From Methanoculleus sp. UBA374 (GTDB taxonomy: Archaea > Halobacteriota > Methanomicrobia > Methanomicrobiales > Methanoculleaceae): a stretch of 64,000 bases of DNA. The position numbers were made by a program, and so were the translations under genes. Below are positions 45,822 through 54,950 of the stretch, piece by piece. A model generated the notes under the pieces. The model did no database searches. It was not told the DNA's origin and saw nothing but the letters and a program-made list of their open reading frames with translations. Position 1 is the stretch's first letter, and each line of letters begins with the position of its first letter. The DNA lies in contig DAYL01000019.1 of the NCBI GenBank assembly GCA_002508705.1, forward strand, positions 53,028-117,027, written 5' to 3'.

Positions 45822-47120
45822 TCAGTTCCGCTTCCGCAGGCCCACGAAAAGCCCGAGGACGCCGAGCGCTCCCACCACGGCGAAGGGCGCCATGCCTGCT
45901 TTCGCGGTCGGGTTCGGCACGGCCTCAAGCGAGGCCGAGGCAGATGCGGTGCTTCCGGAACCGACCTGGACGCTGGTCGACCAATCGTTGTAACCGGCGA
46001 GCGCCACCCTGACCGCATGAGTGCCGGCGGTAATACCGTCAATGGTCAGCGGGGTGACGCCCTTATAGGCGTTGTCGATGTAGACCCCGGCGCCGGAGGG
46101 GGAAGAGGTGACCTCAATGGAGCCCGTTGCGCTTCCGGAGGCGGGCTGGAGGGCTGCACTGACATGGGTCGTGGTCGCTTTGCTGACGGTAACCGATGTC
46201 GTGTAGTCCTGGTATCCGCCGAGAGCGACTTTCAGGGTATGGGAGCCGACCTGAACGTTCGAGATCGTAAATCCTCCGGACGGGGAGGTCTGTCCCTGAA
46301 GATTTCCGTCGAGGTAGACATTTGCCCCTGCCGGGTAGGAGACCACGTCGATAGCCCCGGTAGTTTCGGAGGGAATGGCTGCCATCCGGGCTTCGACGTA
46401 ACGGGTCACGCCGGAGGTCACGGATACGGTTGTCGCCCAGTCATAGTAGCCGGCGAGATCAAGTTCGATGTTATGGTTCTTTGCCGAGACGCTGTTGAGC
46501 GTCAGGGGCGTCCGTCCCTTGTAGACTCCGTCCATGTAGACATACGCGCCGCTCGGGCTGGAAGTGACGGTGATCGCACCGTGCTGCTGGACCGGCTTCA
46601 GAGTGAACTGAACGTTCGACTGCTGTCCTGACCTGACGGTGACGGTGGTCTGGTCGGACTGGTAGCCAGTTTGCTCGGCCTCAAGCGAATAGGTGCCGGG
46701 GCTGAGGCCATCGATCGTGAGCGGCGTTACGCCCCGGTAGTTTCCGTTCAGGTAGACCGCCGAGCCGGAAGGGCTGGATGTGGCGTAGATCGAACCGACT
46801 GTCTGGACCGGCTGCAGCGTCGCGTAGACGTCCACGGTCTCGCCCGCCGCGGGGCTCGATGGCAGGCTGCCGGAATACGTCTGGTAGCCGTTCTTCTCGA
46901 CCCGGATGGTGCTGTACGGCGTCCCGGTTGTGTAGACCGGGACATTGATCGTTCCTCCGTATGTGGTACCCTGATAGTGTCCGTCAAAATACACGTCCGC
47001 ACCGTCGATGTTGCAGTGGACGCGGTACCATGCTTCATCTCCTCCGATACCTGCAGCGACGGCGGGGATGCCGGCACAGAGGACGAGGAGCATCATTCCA
47101 GTGATAACGTTTTTCAGCAT
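45822..47120 (-). CDS. PEGA-repeat surface protein
   Basis: A 432-residue secreted protein. I use the ATG at 47120, with GGAGAT upstream, rather than the TTG at 47141. The signal peptide is ITGMMLLVLCAGIPAVAAG. Five PEGA repeats of about 70 residues follow (GSIYATSSPSGSAVYLNGNYRGVTPL; GAITVTSSPSGAYVYMDGVYKGRTPL and so on), then a C-terminal transmembrane helix MAPFAVVGALGVLGLFVGL and a basic tail. PEGA domains are presumed S-layer or wall-binding modules in methanogens. Confidence 0.9.
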   Translation of the reverse strand: MLKNVITGMMLLVLCAGIPAVAAGIGGDEAWYRVHCNIDGADVYFDGHYQGTTYGGTINVPVYTTGTPYSTIRVEKNGYQTYSGSLPSSPAAGETVDVYATLQPVQTVGSIYATSSPSGSAVYLNGNYRGVTPLTIDGLSPGTYSLEAEQTGYQSDQTTVTVRSGQQSNVQFTLKPVQQHGAITVTSSPSGAYVYMDGVYKGRTPLTLNSVSAKNHNIELDLAGYYDWATTVSVTSGVTRYVEARMAAIPSETTGAIDVVSYPAGANVYLDGNLQGQTSPSGGFTISNVQVGSHTLKVALGGYQDYTTSVTVSKATTTHVSAALQPASGSATGSIEVTSSPSGAGVYIDNAYKGVTPLTIDGITAGTHAVRVALAGYNDWSTSVQVGSGSTASASASLEAVPNPTAKAGMAPFAVVGALGVLGLFVGLRKRN

Positions 47121-47312
47121 GCCTCTATCTCCGATAGACAAATGTCGATTTTTTTGATGATAATCATTTCCATATGATATACTCGATATCTACCGGTTTT
47201 AGGGGATATTCTCTCTTTTCGTTGATGCGTTTGCGAAACGTTCAAATAATTGCGAACTCGCCCCGTCCGATACCCCATTCACCTTTTATTCTATGATGCC
47301 CATGGTATTCTC

Positions 47313-48023
47313 ATGGATATCGAGGGCTTCATCGCCGCAATGGAGCGGATCGCTCCGCCGGAACTGGCCGAAGACTTCGATGACGGGAGGATCGGTCTCG
47401 TCGTCGAGGGGAAGGAGGAGATCGGGACCGTCTGCTGTGCGCTCGACGCAACACAGCGGGTGGTGGACGCTGCCGTTCTTGCCTGCGCGGATATGCTGGT
47501 CGTCCACCATACGCCTCTCTGGAACCCGATCTCCGCGGTCAGGGGTCCTCTGTCGCACCTGCTCCGAACCCTCCTTTCTACCGGCACGAACCTCTATGTC
47601 ATGCATACGAACTTCGACCGTGCCGAAGGCGGCGTCAACGACCTCCTGGCCGCGAGACTCGGTCTTTCGCGGACGGAGCGGATGACCGTCGGCCTCGTCG
47701 GCGACTGTTCCCTCGATGCGAACGAGATCGCCCGCCGCCTCTCCGGCGGCGGAATACGGGTTTACGGGGAGACCGGGACGATCCGGCGCCTGGCGGTCGT
47801 GGGGGGGAGCGGGTTTGACCCCGACCTGATCCGGGAGGCCGTCGACCTCGGAGCGGAAGCCTTCCTCTCGGCGGAGTTGAAGCACCATGTGGCCCGTGCA
47901 TCGCCCATACCCTGCCTTGAAGCCACTCACTACGCGCTCGAAGCACCCGCCATGGAAGCCCTTGCCTCCCGTATGGGATGGCATTATATCCCTGATCCGC
48001 CACACGTAGTGGTAATTCCATGA
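47313..48023 (+). CDS. Nif3-like dinuclear metal centre protein
   Basis: A 236-residue protein of the NIF3/DUF34 family. The start at 47313 gives MDIEGFIAAMERIAPP. The metal-site motifs are ADMLVVHHTPLWNP, NLYVMHTNFDRAEGGVND and the late EATHYALEAPAME, with the His/Asp/Glu ligands of the two-metal centre. Members have been linked to nucleotide or folate-type hydrolysis, but no activity is settled. The SWIM gene overlaps its stop (ATGA). Confidence 0.88.
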   Translation: MDIEGFIAAMERIAPPELAEDFDDGRIGLVVEGKEEIGTVCCALDATQRVVDAAVLACADMLVVHHTPLWNPISAVRGPLSHLLRTLLSTGTNLYVMHTNFDRAEGGVNDLLAARLGLSRTERMTVGLVGDCSLDANEIARRLSGGGIRVYGETGTIRRLAVVGGSGFDPDLIREAVDLGAEAFLSAELKHHVARASPIPCLEATHYALEAPAMEALASRMGWHYIPDPPHVVVIP

Positions 48024-48337
48024 GCGGCATCTGGCAGAAGATCGAGCAAACCCGGGCGCTGACGCCGGAGTTCCGCACCTGCATCGAGCGTATCTACGGG
48101 GAGCGGGGAAGCAAGGCGCTCAGAGCCGTCGACGAAGGGCAGGTGAAGCGTTACCGCGACTTTTTCATCGTGGTGGGACGCAGCAACGAGTACATCGTCG
48201 AAGACGACTTCTGCACCTGCAGCGACTTTCTCTTCCGGGGCCGCGAATGCTGGCACATCCTTGCGGTACGTATCGCCGAGCGGACGGGATTATACGAATC
48301 CTACGATCTCTGGTACCAGGACACATGGAAACTTTAA
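48020..48337 (+). CDS. Short SWIM zinc-finger protein
   Basis: A 105-residue protein with the SWIM motif: C65-x-C67 (DFCTCSDF) and C77-x-H79 (GRECWHILA). The N-terminal part is a helix pair (CIERIYGERGSKALRAV) and a strand (YRDFFIVVGRSNEYIVED). SWIM proteins bind DNA or partner with RAD51 paralogues, so a recombination role is possible. It overlaps nif3 by 4 nt and alaS starts 61 nt later. Confidence 0.8.
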   Translation: MSGIWQKIEQTRALTPEFRTCIERIYGERGSKALRAVDEGQVKRYRDFFIVVGRSNEYIVEDDFCTCSDFLFRGRECWHILAVRIAERTGLYESYDLWYQDTWKL

Positions 48338-48398
48338 ACTTTCTGCACAAACAACTATATCGGTCACAATCATACCAGATTATGCTGCGTGATTTCCA

Positions 48399-51143
48399 AT
48401 GCTCGAAGAAGAATATACGCTCGATTATTTCCGATCTCAGGGATTTGAACGGAAGGTCTGCAAGAGTTGCGGGGCGGCCTTCTGGACCCGGGACCCTGAA
48501 CAGGAGTTTTGCGGCGACGCACCGTGCGTGACGTATAACTTCATCGGCAACCCGGTCTTCAAGCCCCATACCGTTGATGAGATGCGGGAGGCGTTCCTCT
48601 CGTTCTTTGAGCGGCACGGCCATACACGCCTCGAACGATACCCTGTGGCCGCACGGTGGAGGGACGATATTTACCTCACCATCGCATCCATCGCCGACTT
48701 TCAGCCGTTCGTCACGAGCGGGGTCGTTCCCCCGCCGGCGAACCCGTTGACCATCTCCCAGCCCTGCATCCGCTTAAACGACCTTGACTCCGTCGGCAGG
48801 TCGGGGCGTCACCTGACGCTCTTTGAGATGATGGCGCACCATGCTTTCAATACCCCGGGCGAGCAGATCTACTGGAAGGACGAGACGGTCGCTCTCTGCG
48901 ATGAGTTCATCGCGTCTATCGGGGGCGACCCCACCCGTGTCAGTTATAAGGAGCACCCCTGGTTCGGCGGCGGGAACGCCGGGGCGTCCGTCGAGGTACT
49001 CATCGGCGGCCTCGAAGTTGCAACGCTGGTCTTCATGAACCTCGGACGGCAGAAGACCGATCAGCCGCCCGTCGATGTGAACGGAGTGCCTTACTACCCG
49101 ATGCCGCTGAACATCGTGGACACCGGATACGGCCTTGAGCGGTTCGTCTGGGCCTCAAAGGGTTCGCCGACGATCTACGATGCGGTCTTCCCGGAGATGG
49201 TAAGCCGCCTGATGCGTTCGTCTCATCTGGAGCACCTCCTCGACAACCCGGAGTTCACGAAGATCATGGGCCTGAGCGCCCGGTTCGCCGGGGTGATGGA
49301 CATCTCCGGGACGAATCTCTACAACCTCCGGCGGAAGGTCGCCGAGGCGATCGATGTGCCGGTGGAGCGGCTGGAGCGGATCGTCGTCCCGATCGAGAAG
49401 GTCTATTCGGTCGCCGACCACACCCGCTGCCTCGCCTACATGCTCGGCGACTGCATCGTTCCCTCGAATGTCCGGGAAGGGTATCTCGCCCGGCTCGTGC
49501 TCCGCCGGACGCTCCGGATGATGAACGATCTCTCGATGGACGAGGACCTGGCGGACCTCGTGGAGGCGCAGATGCAGATCGTGGGGACCGAGAACTTCGG
49601 GCAGGACGTCGCCGTGGTCCGCGAGATCGTGGCGAACGAGGAGGAGAGGTATGCAAGCACCCTCGAGCGCGGGACCAGGATCGTCCAGAAGATCGCCCGG
49701 AACTACAAGGCAAAGAGTGCGCGGGTTCCCCTTTCGGAGGTCATCACCCTCTACGACTCGCACGGCATTCCGCCCGAAGTGGTGAAGGACGTCGCTGCCG
49801 CCGAGGGGGCCGTCGTGGAGATCCCCGACAACTTTTACTCGCTGATCGCCGATATGCACTCGGAAGCGCAGAAAGAGGCGAAAGGTGAGGACCCGCTTGC
49901 CCCCTACCGCGAGCGGGCCGAATCCCTGCCCCCGACGAAGAAACTCTACTACGAGCAGTCGGGCAAGGTCGAGTTCGAGGCGATGGTGCTCGATTACTTC
50001 GACGGGGTGGCGGTGCTGGACCAGACGCTCTTTTACCCCGAAGGCGGCGGTCAGCCGTCCGATACCGGCACCCTCGTGACGTCCGAGAGCGTGGTGCGGG
50101 TGGAGGAGGCGGTAAAAATCGGCGAGGTGATCCTCCACCGGGTCACGGGCGGCTCCCTGAAGCGCGGCGACCGGGTGAAGGGTGTGGTGGACGAGGAGCG
50201 CCGCCTGTCGTTGACGCGCCATCACACGGCGACCCACATCCTCCTGTACGCCGCAAAGAAGGTGCTCGGCGCCCACGTGCACCAGGCCGGCGCCCAGAAG
50301 GGGAGCGAGGTCTCCCGTCTGGACATCCGGCACTATACGCATATCACGCCCGAGGAACTCCAGCGGATCGAGATAGAGGCGAACCGTATGGTCATGGCCG
50401 ATACCCCGGTCTATATCAACGTCGAGGAGCGGACGAAGGCCGAGCAGAAGTACGGGTTTGGTCTCTACCAGGGCGGCGTTCCGCCGGGCCGGAATATCCG
50501 GACGGTGCAGGTGGGGAGCGACGTCCAGGCGTGTGCCGGAACCCATGTCCGGACAACCGGGGAGATCGGGTTTATCCGGGTCGTCGGCGTTGAACACATT
50601 CAGGACGGCGTCGAGCGGCTGGTCTTTGCTGCCGGGCTTGCCGCCGTGCACGCCGTGCAGAACATGGCGGGGCTCCTCCAGGCGTCCGCCGATGTGGTGA
50701 GCGTCCAGCCCGAGAACCTGCCCGCGACGGTGGCACGCTTCTTTTCGGAGTGGAAGGAGCAGAAGAAGGAGATCGAGCGCCTCCAGAAGAAGGTAGTGGA
50801 CCTTCAGGTGCAGCACCTCGGCGGCGAGACGGTCGACGGGGTCAGGGTTGTCGTCAGGCAGGTGGATGCGGATCAGAAAGAACTCGTTGCGCTTGCCACT
50901 CTCGTCTCTGATGAGGGTGGCGTGGCGCTCTTTGTATCGGCAGACGGAACCGTGAAAGTGGTGGCGGCGTCGGGCGTATCGGCGGTGAATGCTGTCGACG
51001 TCGTCCGGGAGGTCTGCAGCATCCTCGGCGGCAGGGGCGGCGGCAAGCCGAACCTTGCGCAGGGCGCCGGAACGGATGCCTCCCGGCTCGACGAGGCGCT
51101 CGAACGTGGGCGCAGCCGGATCCTTGAAGAACTCCATGGTTGA
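48399..51143 (+). CDS. alaS: Alanyl-tRNA synthetase (archaeal type)
   Basis: Charges tRNA-Ala and edits Ser/Gly mischarging. At 914 residues it has the archaeal N-terminal zinc element (VCKSCGAAFWTRDPEQEFCGDAPC), the class II core (FFERHGHTRLERYPVAARWRDD; NPLTISQPCIRLNDLDSVG), and the editing domain with HHTATH near residue 607 and CAGTH near 711 as zinc ligands. The C-terminal C-Ala domain has a coiled coil (WKEQKKEIERLQKKVVDL) and an ending GGRGGGKPNLAQGAG. It overlaps the next gene by 8 nt. Confidence 0.98.
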   Translation: MLEEEYTLDYFRSQGFERKVCKSCGAAFWTRDPEQEFCGDAPCVTYNFIGNPVFKPHTVDEMREAFLSFFERHGHTRLERYPVAARWRDDIYLTIASIADFQPFVTSGVVPPPANPLTISQPCIRLNDLDSVGRSGRHLTLFEMMAHHAFNTPGEQIYWKDETVALCDEFIASIGGDPTRVSYKEHPWFGGGNAGASVEVLIGGLEVATLVFMNLGRQKTDQPPVDVNGVPYYPMPLNIVDTGYGLERFVWASKGSPTIYDAVFPEMVSRLMRSSHLEHLLDNPEFTKIMGLSARFAGVMDISGTNLYNLRRKVAEAIDVPVERLERIVVPIEKVYSVADHTRCLAYMLGDCIVPSNVREGYLARLVLRRTLRMMNDLSMDEDLADLVEAQMQIVGTENFGQDVAVVREIVANEEERYASTLERGTRIVQKIARNYKAKSARVPLSEVITLYDSHGIPPEVVKDVAAAEGAVVEIPDNFYSLIADMHSEAQKEAKGEDPLAPYRERAESLPPTKKLYYEQSGKVEFEAMVLDYFDGVAVLDQTLFYPEGGGQPSDTGTLVTSESVVRVEEAVKIGEVILHRVTGGSLKRGDRVKGVVDEERRLSLTRHHTATHILLYAAKKVLGAHVHQAGAQKGSEVSRLDIRHYTHITPEELQRIEIEANRMVMADTPVYINVEERTKAEQKYGFGLYQGGVPPGRNIRTVQVGSDVQACAGTHVRTTGEIGFIRVVGVEHIQDGVERLVFAAGLAAVHAVQNMAGLLQASADVVSVQPENLPATVARFFSEWKEQKKEIERLQKKVVDLQVQHLGGETVDGVRVVVRQVDADQKELVALATLVSDEGGVALFVSADGTVKVVAASGVSAVNAVDVVREVCSILGGRGGGKPNLAQGAGTDASRLDEALERGRSRILEELHG

Positions 51144-51756
51144 CGAAGTTGTCGTTATTCAGCCGGGCGATGAACGAGCGCAGAAGATCGCACGGGCAAT
51201 GGCGAGCCAGACGGCGAATGCGGTCATCCAGACTTTCGGTGCCGGGCCGCTGACGTCGTCGGAGGTTGCGCGGCGGATGGCGATCCCCATCACCACCGCC
51301 ACCTATCACATCGAAAATCTCCTTGATGCCGGGCTCCTTAAGGTTATGACGACCCGCTGGAGCGAGAAAGGACGCGAGGTGAAGGTCTATGGCCTTGCTA
51401 ACCAGGTGTTCATCATCGCCCCTCAGGAAAGCGATCTCCGGTCGGTGTTGCGGAAGTACACGATGCTCTTCGGGATCGTCGTCCTCGCGAGCCTCGGTCT
51501 TCTGGCGTTCCTTCCGGCGGTACTGCCGGGCCTTCAGGACGCGTCGTCGCCCGAACCGAAGATTGCCGGCGTCAATGAGGAACTCTCGGCACTTCGGGCC
51601 CCCCTCGATACCGCCGGGGTGCCGTCGGTCCACGACCTGGTGATGGGCTTCTTCTTCGGAGCGTGCGCGGTGCTACTCGTACTGATGGTCTACGAGGTCT
51701 ATTACTGGTGGCGCACCTCCGGGCGCTATCGGGCGGAAAAAGAACAGGGTGAGTGA
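51136..51756 (+). CDS. Membrane-anchored winged-helix regulator
   Basis: A 206-residue protein. The first 95 residues are an ArsR-like wHTH (LTSSEVARRMAIPITTATYHIENLLDAGLLKVMTTRWSEKGREVKVYGL). Two transmembrane helices follow (YTMLFGIVVLASLGLLAFLPAVL and DLVMGFFFGACAVLLVLMVYEVYYWW), separated by a short extracellular segment of about 45 residues. A regulator tied to the membrane could sense the envelope. The start overlaps the alaS stop, and GCC/AGG-rich coding sequence gives no separate promoter. Confidence 0.85.
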   Translation: MVDEVVVIQPGDERAQKIARAMASQTANAVIQTFGAGPLTSSEVARRMAIPITTATYHIENLLDAGLLKVMTTRWSEKGREVKVYGLANQVFIIAPQESDLRSVLRKYTMLFGIVVLASLGLLAFLPAVLPGLQDASSPEPKIAGVNEELSALRAPLDTAGVPSVHDLVMGFFFGACAVLLVLMVYEVYYWWRTSGRYRAEKEQGE

Positions 51757-51796
51757 AACAGGGTCCGGGATGATAAAAAGGGTTTTGGGTCTTTAC

Positions 51797-51922
51797 TCAT
51801 CGCCCCCTGACAACTCCGTCATTCTGGGGTTTTCCACTTCCGGCTTCAACTTTTGCCCCGCATTTCGGGCATCGCGTCTTTTTCGGGTTGATCTCTGCAC
51901 CGCAACTGTAGCATTTTGGCAT
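51797..51922 (-). CDS. Zinc-ribbon miniprotein (41 residues)
   Basis: Very short gene, ATG 51922 to TGA 51797, with a strong GGTGAT 5 nt before the start. The protein begins MPKCYSCGAEINPKKTRCPKCG, giving C4-x2-C7 and C18-x2-C21, a classic rubredoxin-type zinc ribbon, then a short Gly/Lys tail. Members of such families are usually nucleic-acid or ubiquitin-like adaptors; function unknown. It is convergent with the membrane regulator. Confidence 0.8.
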   Translation of the reverse strand: MPKCYSCGAEINPKKTRCPKCGAKVEAGSGKPQNDGVVRGR

Positions 51923-52254
51923 GGTTTATCACCACACTATGCCTGATAGGAGCCTGCTACCATAAGGTTATCCAATGGCGATCCCGGTCGAAATATCTGT
52001 ATAGAAAGGAATCGCCGGTATGCGTCCCTGAATATGTCATCCGACGTTTTTTTCGCGATGTTGTTCTCTCCGTATTCGCGGGGTCGATGCCGGTCCTTGC
52101 TCGGAGAAGACCGGGTTCATCAGGGCTCTGCGTTAACCTGTTCGATACGCGTCCGGGTATATTATCCTGTAAATCGGGTCATCTGGATTTTTTGACATCC
52201 AGCATATATTTGTATGTGGATAAAAATTATAATCCCGCTCGTCAACTATGATCT
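51923..52254. other. Region between the zinc ribbon and the UPF0316 gene
   Basis: No gene is supported. It has a small hairpin CTGGAT/ATCCAG around 52180-52203, and at its end an AT-rich TAAAAATTATAA at 52220-52231 that is a plausible promoter for the next gene. The distance (about 25-30 bp to the ATG at 52255) implies a leaderless start. Confidence 0.45.
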
Positions 52255-52860
52255 ATGCTCGGCATCGTCCCTGATATCGGCCCAGAGGTCTTCTCCCTGG
52301 TCATAGTCCCGTTATTCATCTTCTTTGCACGGATCTGTGACGTTACTATCGGGACGATGCGGATCATCTTCGTCGCCCGGGGGATGAAGATGGTCGCCCC
52401 GATCCTCGGCTTTTTCGAGGTCTTCATCTGGATCGTGGCCATCGGCCAGATCGTTCAGAACCTCACGAATCCGCTCAACTACTTTGCTTATGCGGCCGGG
52501 TTCGCCACCGGAAACTATGTCGGCATGCTCGTCGAGGAGCGGCTGGCGATGGGGCTTGCGCTCATCCGGATCATCACCCAGAGGGACGCAACAAATCTCA
52601 TCGACTCCCTCCGCGCCGCCGGCTACGGGGTGACGGTCCTCGACGCCCAGGGGAAGATGGGCCCCGGCAAGGTCCTCTTCCTGGTGGTCAAGCGAAAGAA
52701 CATCCGGGACGTGGAGAACGCCATCCACACGTTTAATCCGAAGGCGTTCTACTCCATCGAGGACGTCCGTCGGGCGGCCGAAGGGACGTTCCCGACCGTC
52801 ACGCCGGGCCCGACTCCGTTTCACCCCTCTTTCGTCAGGGTCATCCGGAAGGGGAAGTGA
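52255..52860 (+). CDS. UPF0316/DUF2179 membrane protein
   Basis: A 201-residue protein with three N-terminal transmembrane helices ([61 protein letters not shown]) and a C-terminal soluble DUF2179 domain from about 100 ([31 protein letters not shown]). The GARGKVRVLFLVV-type strand [19 protein letters not shown] matches the family. DUF2179 resembles ligand-binding ACT-like folds. No transport role is proven. It shares its 3' end with the convergent dehydrogenase (20-nt overlap). Confidence 0.88.
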   Translation: MLGIVPDIGPEVFSLVIVPLFIFFARICDVTIGTMRIIFVARGMKMVAPILGFFEVFIWIVAIGQIVQNLTNPLNYFAYAAGFATGNYVGMLVEERLAMGLALIRIITQRDATNLIDSLRAAGYGVTVLDAQGKMGPGKVLFLVVKRKNIRDVENAIHTFNPKAFYSIEDVRRAAEGTFPTVTPGPTPFHPSFVRVIRKGK

Positions 52861-53995
52861 CCTCCGGATAGGTTATCCGGTAGACGGCACCGGCCCGGTC
52901 GTCCGAGACCAGGAGCGAACCGTCGTTTGCAATCTGCACGTCCACGGGCCGTCCCCAGGCTTCACGGCCCTGGAGCCAGCCTTCCGCGAAGACCTCGTAG
53001 GAGGTGGGCGTACCGTTGTCAAGGGTGACCATCGTCACCCGGTAGCCGACCAGCTCCGCCCTGTTCCAGGACCCGTGCTCGGCGATGAAGATCCGGTCGC
53101 GATACTCTTCCGGGAACTGCTCGCCGTCATAGAACCGCATGCCGAGCGCTGCGACGTGCGGCCCGAGTTCCTGTTCCGGCGGCGTGAAGTCCTCGCACGA
53201 TCGCCCCGCCCCGAACTCGGGGTCGGGGATCGAAGAGCCGTGGCAGAAGGGGAACCCGAAGTGCATCCCGGGTTCCGGCGCCCGGTTCAGTTCGTCGGGC
53301 GGGACGTCGTCGCCGAGCCAGTCGCGGCCGTTGTCGGTGAACCAGAGGTCCCCGGTCTCCGGGTGCCAGTCGAACCCTACCGTATTCCGGATGCCCCGGG
53401 CGTAGGTCTCGAGATCGGTCCCGTCCGGGTCCATCCGGAGGATGGTGCCGAACCGCTCGTCGTCGGGGTCGCAGACGTTGCAGGGCACACCTACCGGAAT
53501 GTAGAGTTTCCCGTCGGGTCCGAACGCGATGAATTTCCACCCGTGCAATGCTTCATCGGGAAATGCGTCGCTCACCACCTCCGGTTCGGGCGGGTTCGAG
53601 AGGTCCGTCTCGATATCGTCGTAACGCAGGATGCGGCCGATCTCGGCGACGTAAAGCGAACCGTTCCGGAAGGCGACGCCGTTCGGGGAGTCGAGACCGC
53701 CTGCGATGGTGATCACCTCATCGCCTCTTCCGTTGCCATCGCGGTCGGGGATGGCGTAGACGTTTCCGGGATCACGACTTCCGACGAAGAGCGTCCCGTT
53801 TGGGGAGATCGTCATCGACCTCGCCCCGGTGACGTTCCCGGCATAAACATCGATGGTAAACCCCGGCGGGAGGGTGATCGTATCGAGCGGCAGGGTGCCG
53901 CCGGTGCCGCCGGGCGGCATCACGACGGCCACGACGATGCAAAGGAGGCTAAACACTGCAACGGCAGCAAAAATAATGACGATCCGGCGTGTCAT
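52841..53995 (-). CDS. PQQ-dependent sugar dehydrogenase-like (sorbosone dehydrogenase) protein
   Basis: A 384-residue secreted six-bladed beta-propeller. The signal anchor is [22 protein letters not shown]. The propeller has the family motifs [58 protein letters not shown] and [19 protein letters not shown], ending [22 protein letters not shown]-type aldose dehydrogenases oxidise sugars in bacterial periplasms. Methanogens are not known to make PQQ, so the cofactor or activity may differ. GGAGATGAC precedes the start. Confidence 0.85.
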   Translation of the reverse strand: MTRRIVIIFAAVAVFSLLCIVVAVVMPPGGTGGTLPLDTITLPPGFTIDVYAGNVTGARSMTISPNGTLFVGSRDPGNVYAIPDRDGNGRGDEVITIAGGLDSPNGVAFRNGSLYVAEIGRILRYDDIETDLSNPPEPEVVSDAFPDEALHGWKFIAFGPDGKLYIPVGVPCNVCDPDDERFGTILRMDPDGTDLETYARGIRNTVGFDWHPETGDLWFTDNGRDWLGDDVPPDELNRAPEPGMHFGFPFCHGSSIPDPEFGAGRSCEDFTPPEQELGPHVAALGMRFYDGEQFPEEYRDRIFIAEHGSWNRAELVGYRVTMVTLDNGTPTSYEVFAEGWLQGREAWGRPVDVQIANDGSLLVSDDRAGAVYRITYPEVTSPSG

Positions 53996-54183
53996 CTGGA
54001 GTCATCTCCAGGACTCCGGATGACGGGCGTGGATATAGCCGTTACTCACGGAGGGCCACCGCCCTGGTCGCTCATGTTTGTGCAGGCGCTTGGCCGGGCG
54101 CGCGGAGGCCCGAACGGATGCGTAGGTTTATCTATTCTGCAGGAAGAACCACCCATGTCGCCAACCGGCATAGGAGACAGACC

Positions 54184-54471
54184 ATGATAACCATTGTTGC
54201 TAAATGCAGCGTAAAACCGGGTAAGGCAGATGAACTCGTGGAGATCGCCCGCGATGTCGTCGAAGCGAGCAGAAAAGAAGCCGGGAACGAGTCCTACAAC
54301 TTCTATGCAGACCTCGCCGACCCCACGAAATTTACATTTGTCGAGGTCTGGAAAGACCAGGCCGCAATCGATTTTCACAGCGCCACCCCCCATTTTCTGG
54401 GCTTCGTGGAGAAGGCGGGACCCCTGTTTACCGGTCCGCTCGACATCGCCCAGTACCGAAAACTCACCTGA
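54184..54471 (+). CDS. ABM-domain (antibiotic biosynthesis monooxygenase-like) protein
   Basis: A 95-residue dimeric ferredoxin-like fold protein. It begins ITIVAKCSVKPGKADELVEIARDVVEASR and contains FYADLADPTKFTFVEVWKDQAAIDFHSATPHF, the YgiN/ABM core with the His pair. Such proteins are quinol or haem monooxygenases in some bacteria; in this anaerobe an oxygenase role is unlikely. The start at 54184 has a purine-rich GGAGA upstream. Alone in the gap between the dehydrogenase and a decayed gene. Confidence 0.85.
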   Translation: MITIVAKCSVKPGKADELVEIARDVVEASRKEAGNESYNFYADLADPTKFTFVEVWKDQAAIDFHSATPHFLGFVEKAGPLFTGPLDIAQYRKLT

Positions 54472-54712
54472 ACCCTCCTTTTCCGAAACGGAAAAGTTCT
54501 TCTCACCCTCTTCTCTTTCTCCCTGCATGATTAAAGCGACATCCGGTTCGTGAAATTTCCAGCATTCTCAACACAGAACATAGTCATATGCCCGTCTGCC
54601 AATCGTGCCGGTCGTTGTGTTGATCGGCAGCGATCGGCACAGGCCCGTAGCCGGGCGCTCACGGGGCCCGCGCGAACCCCTCGTTTACAGATAAGCGAAC
54701 GGATGGCGTACC

Positions 54713-54949
54713 GTGGAACAGGCGATCAGGACGGTCAGGCCCGGCGGGAAGATCGGGAACGTCAGCTACCCCGGCTCGGCGACTGGGCCGGGGATGGAGA
54801 AACTTGCAAGCCTCATCGAGGCCGACAGGCTCAACCTCTCTCCGATGCTCACCTGTCGGTTAAGGAGCTTCGAGAACCTCGAAAAAGCCCTGCCCCCGAT
54901 GAAGGAGAAGCCGCGCGACCTCATCAGGCCTGTCATTGTGATGAAAGCC
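54713..54949 (+). pseudogene. Remnant of a zinc-dependent secondary alcohol dehydrogenase
   Basis: The frame EQAIRTVRPGGKIGNVSYPGSATGPGMEKLASLI followed by LNLSPMLTCRLRSFENLEKALPPMKEKPRDLIRPVIVM is the C-terminal third of an NADP-dependent isopropanol-type alcohol dehydrogenase. The N-terminal catalytic domain with its zinc ligands is missing, and no start, GroES-like fold or stop remains: the frame runs into antisense of the next gene. Traces such as VVVLIGSDRHRPVAG at about 54610 suggest an older nucleotide-binding part broken by frameshifts. I infer loss of 2-propanol use. Confidence 0.8.
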
Positions 54950-54950
54950 C

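Noticed and set aside
49155..51137. 660-codon minus-strand frame opposite alaS
   Set aside because: Antisense shadow of a certain gene.
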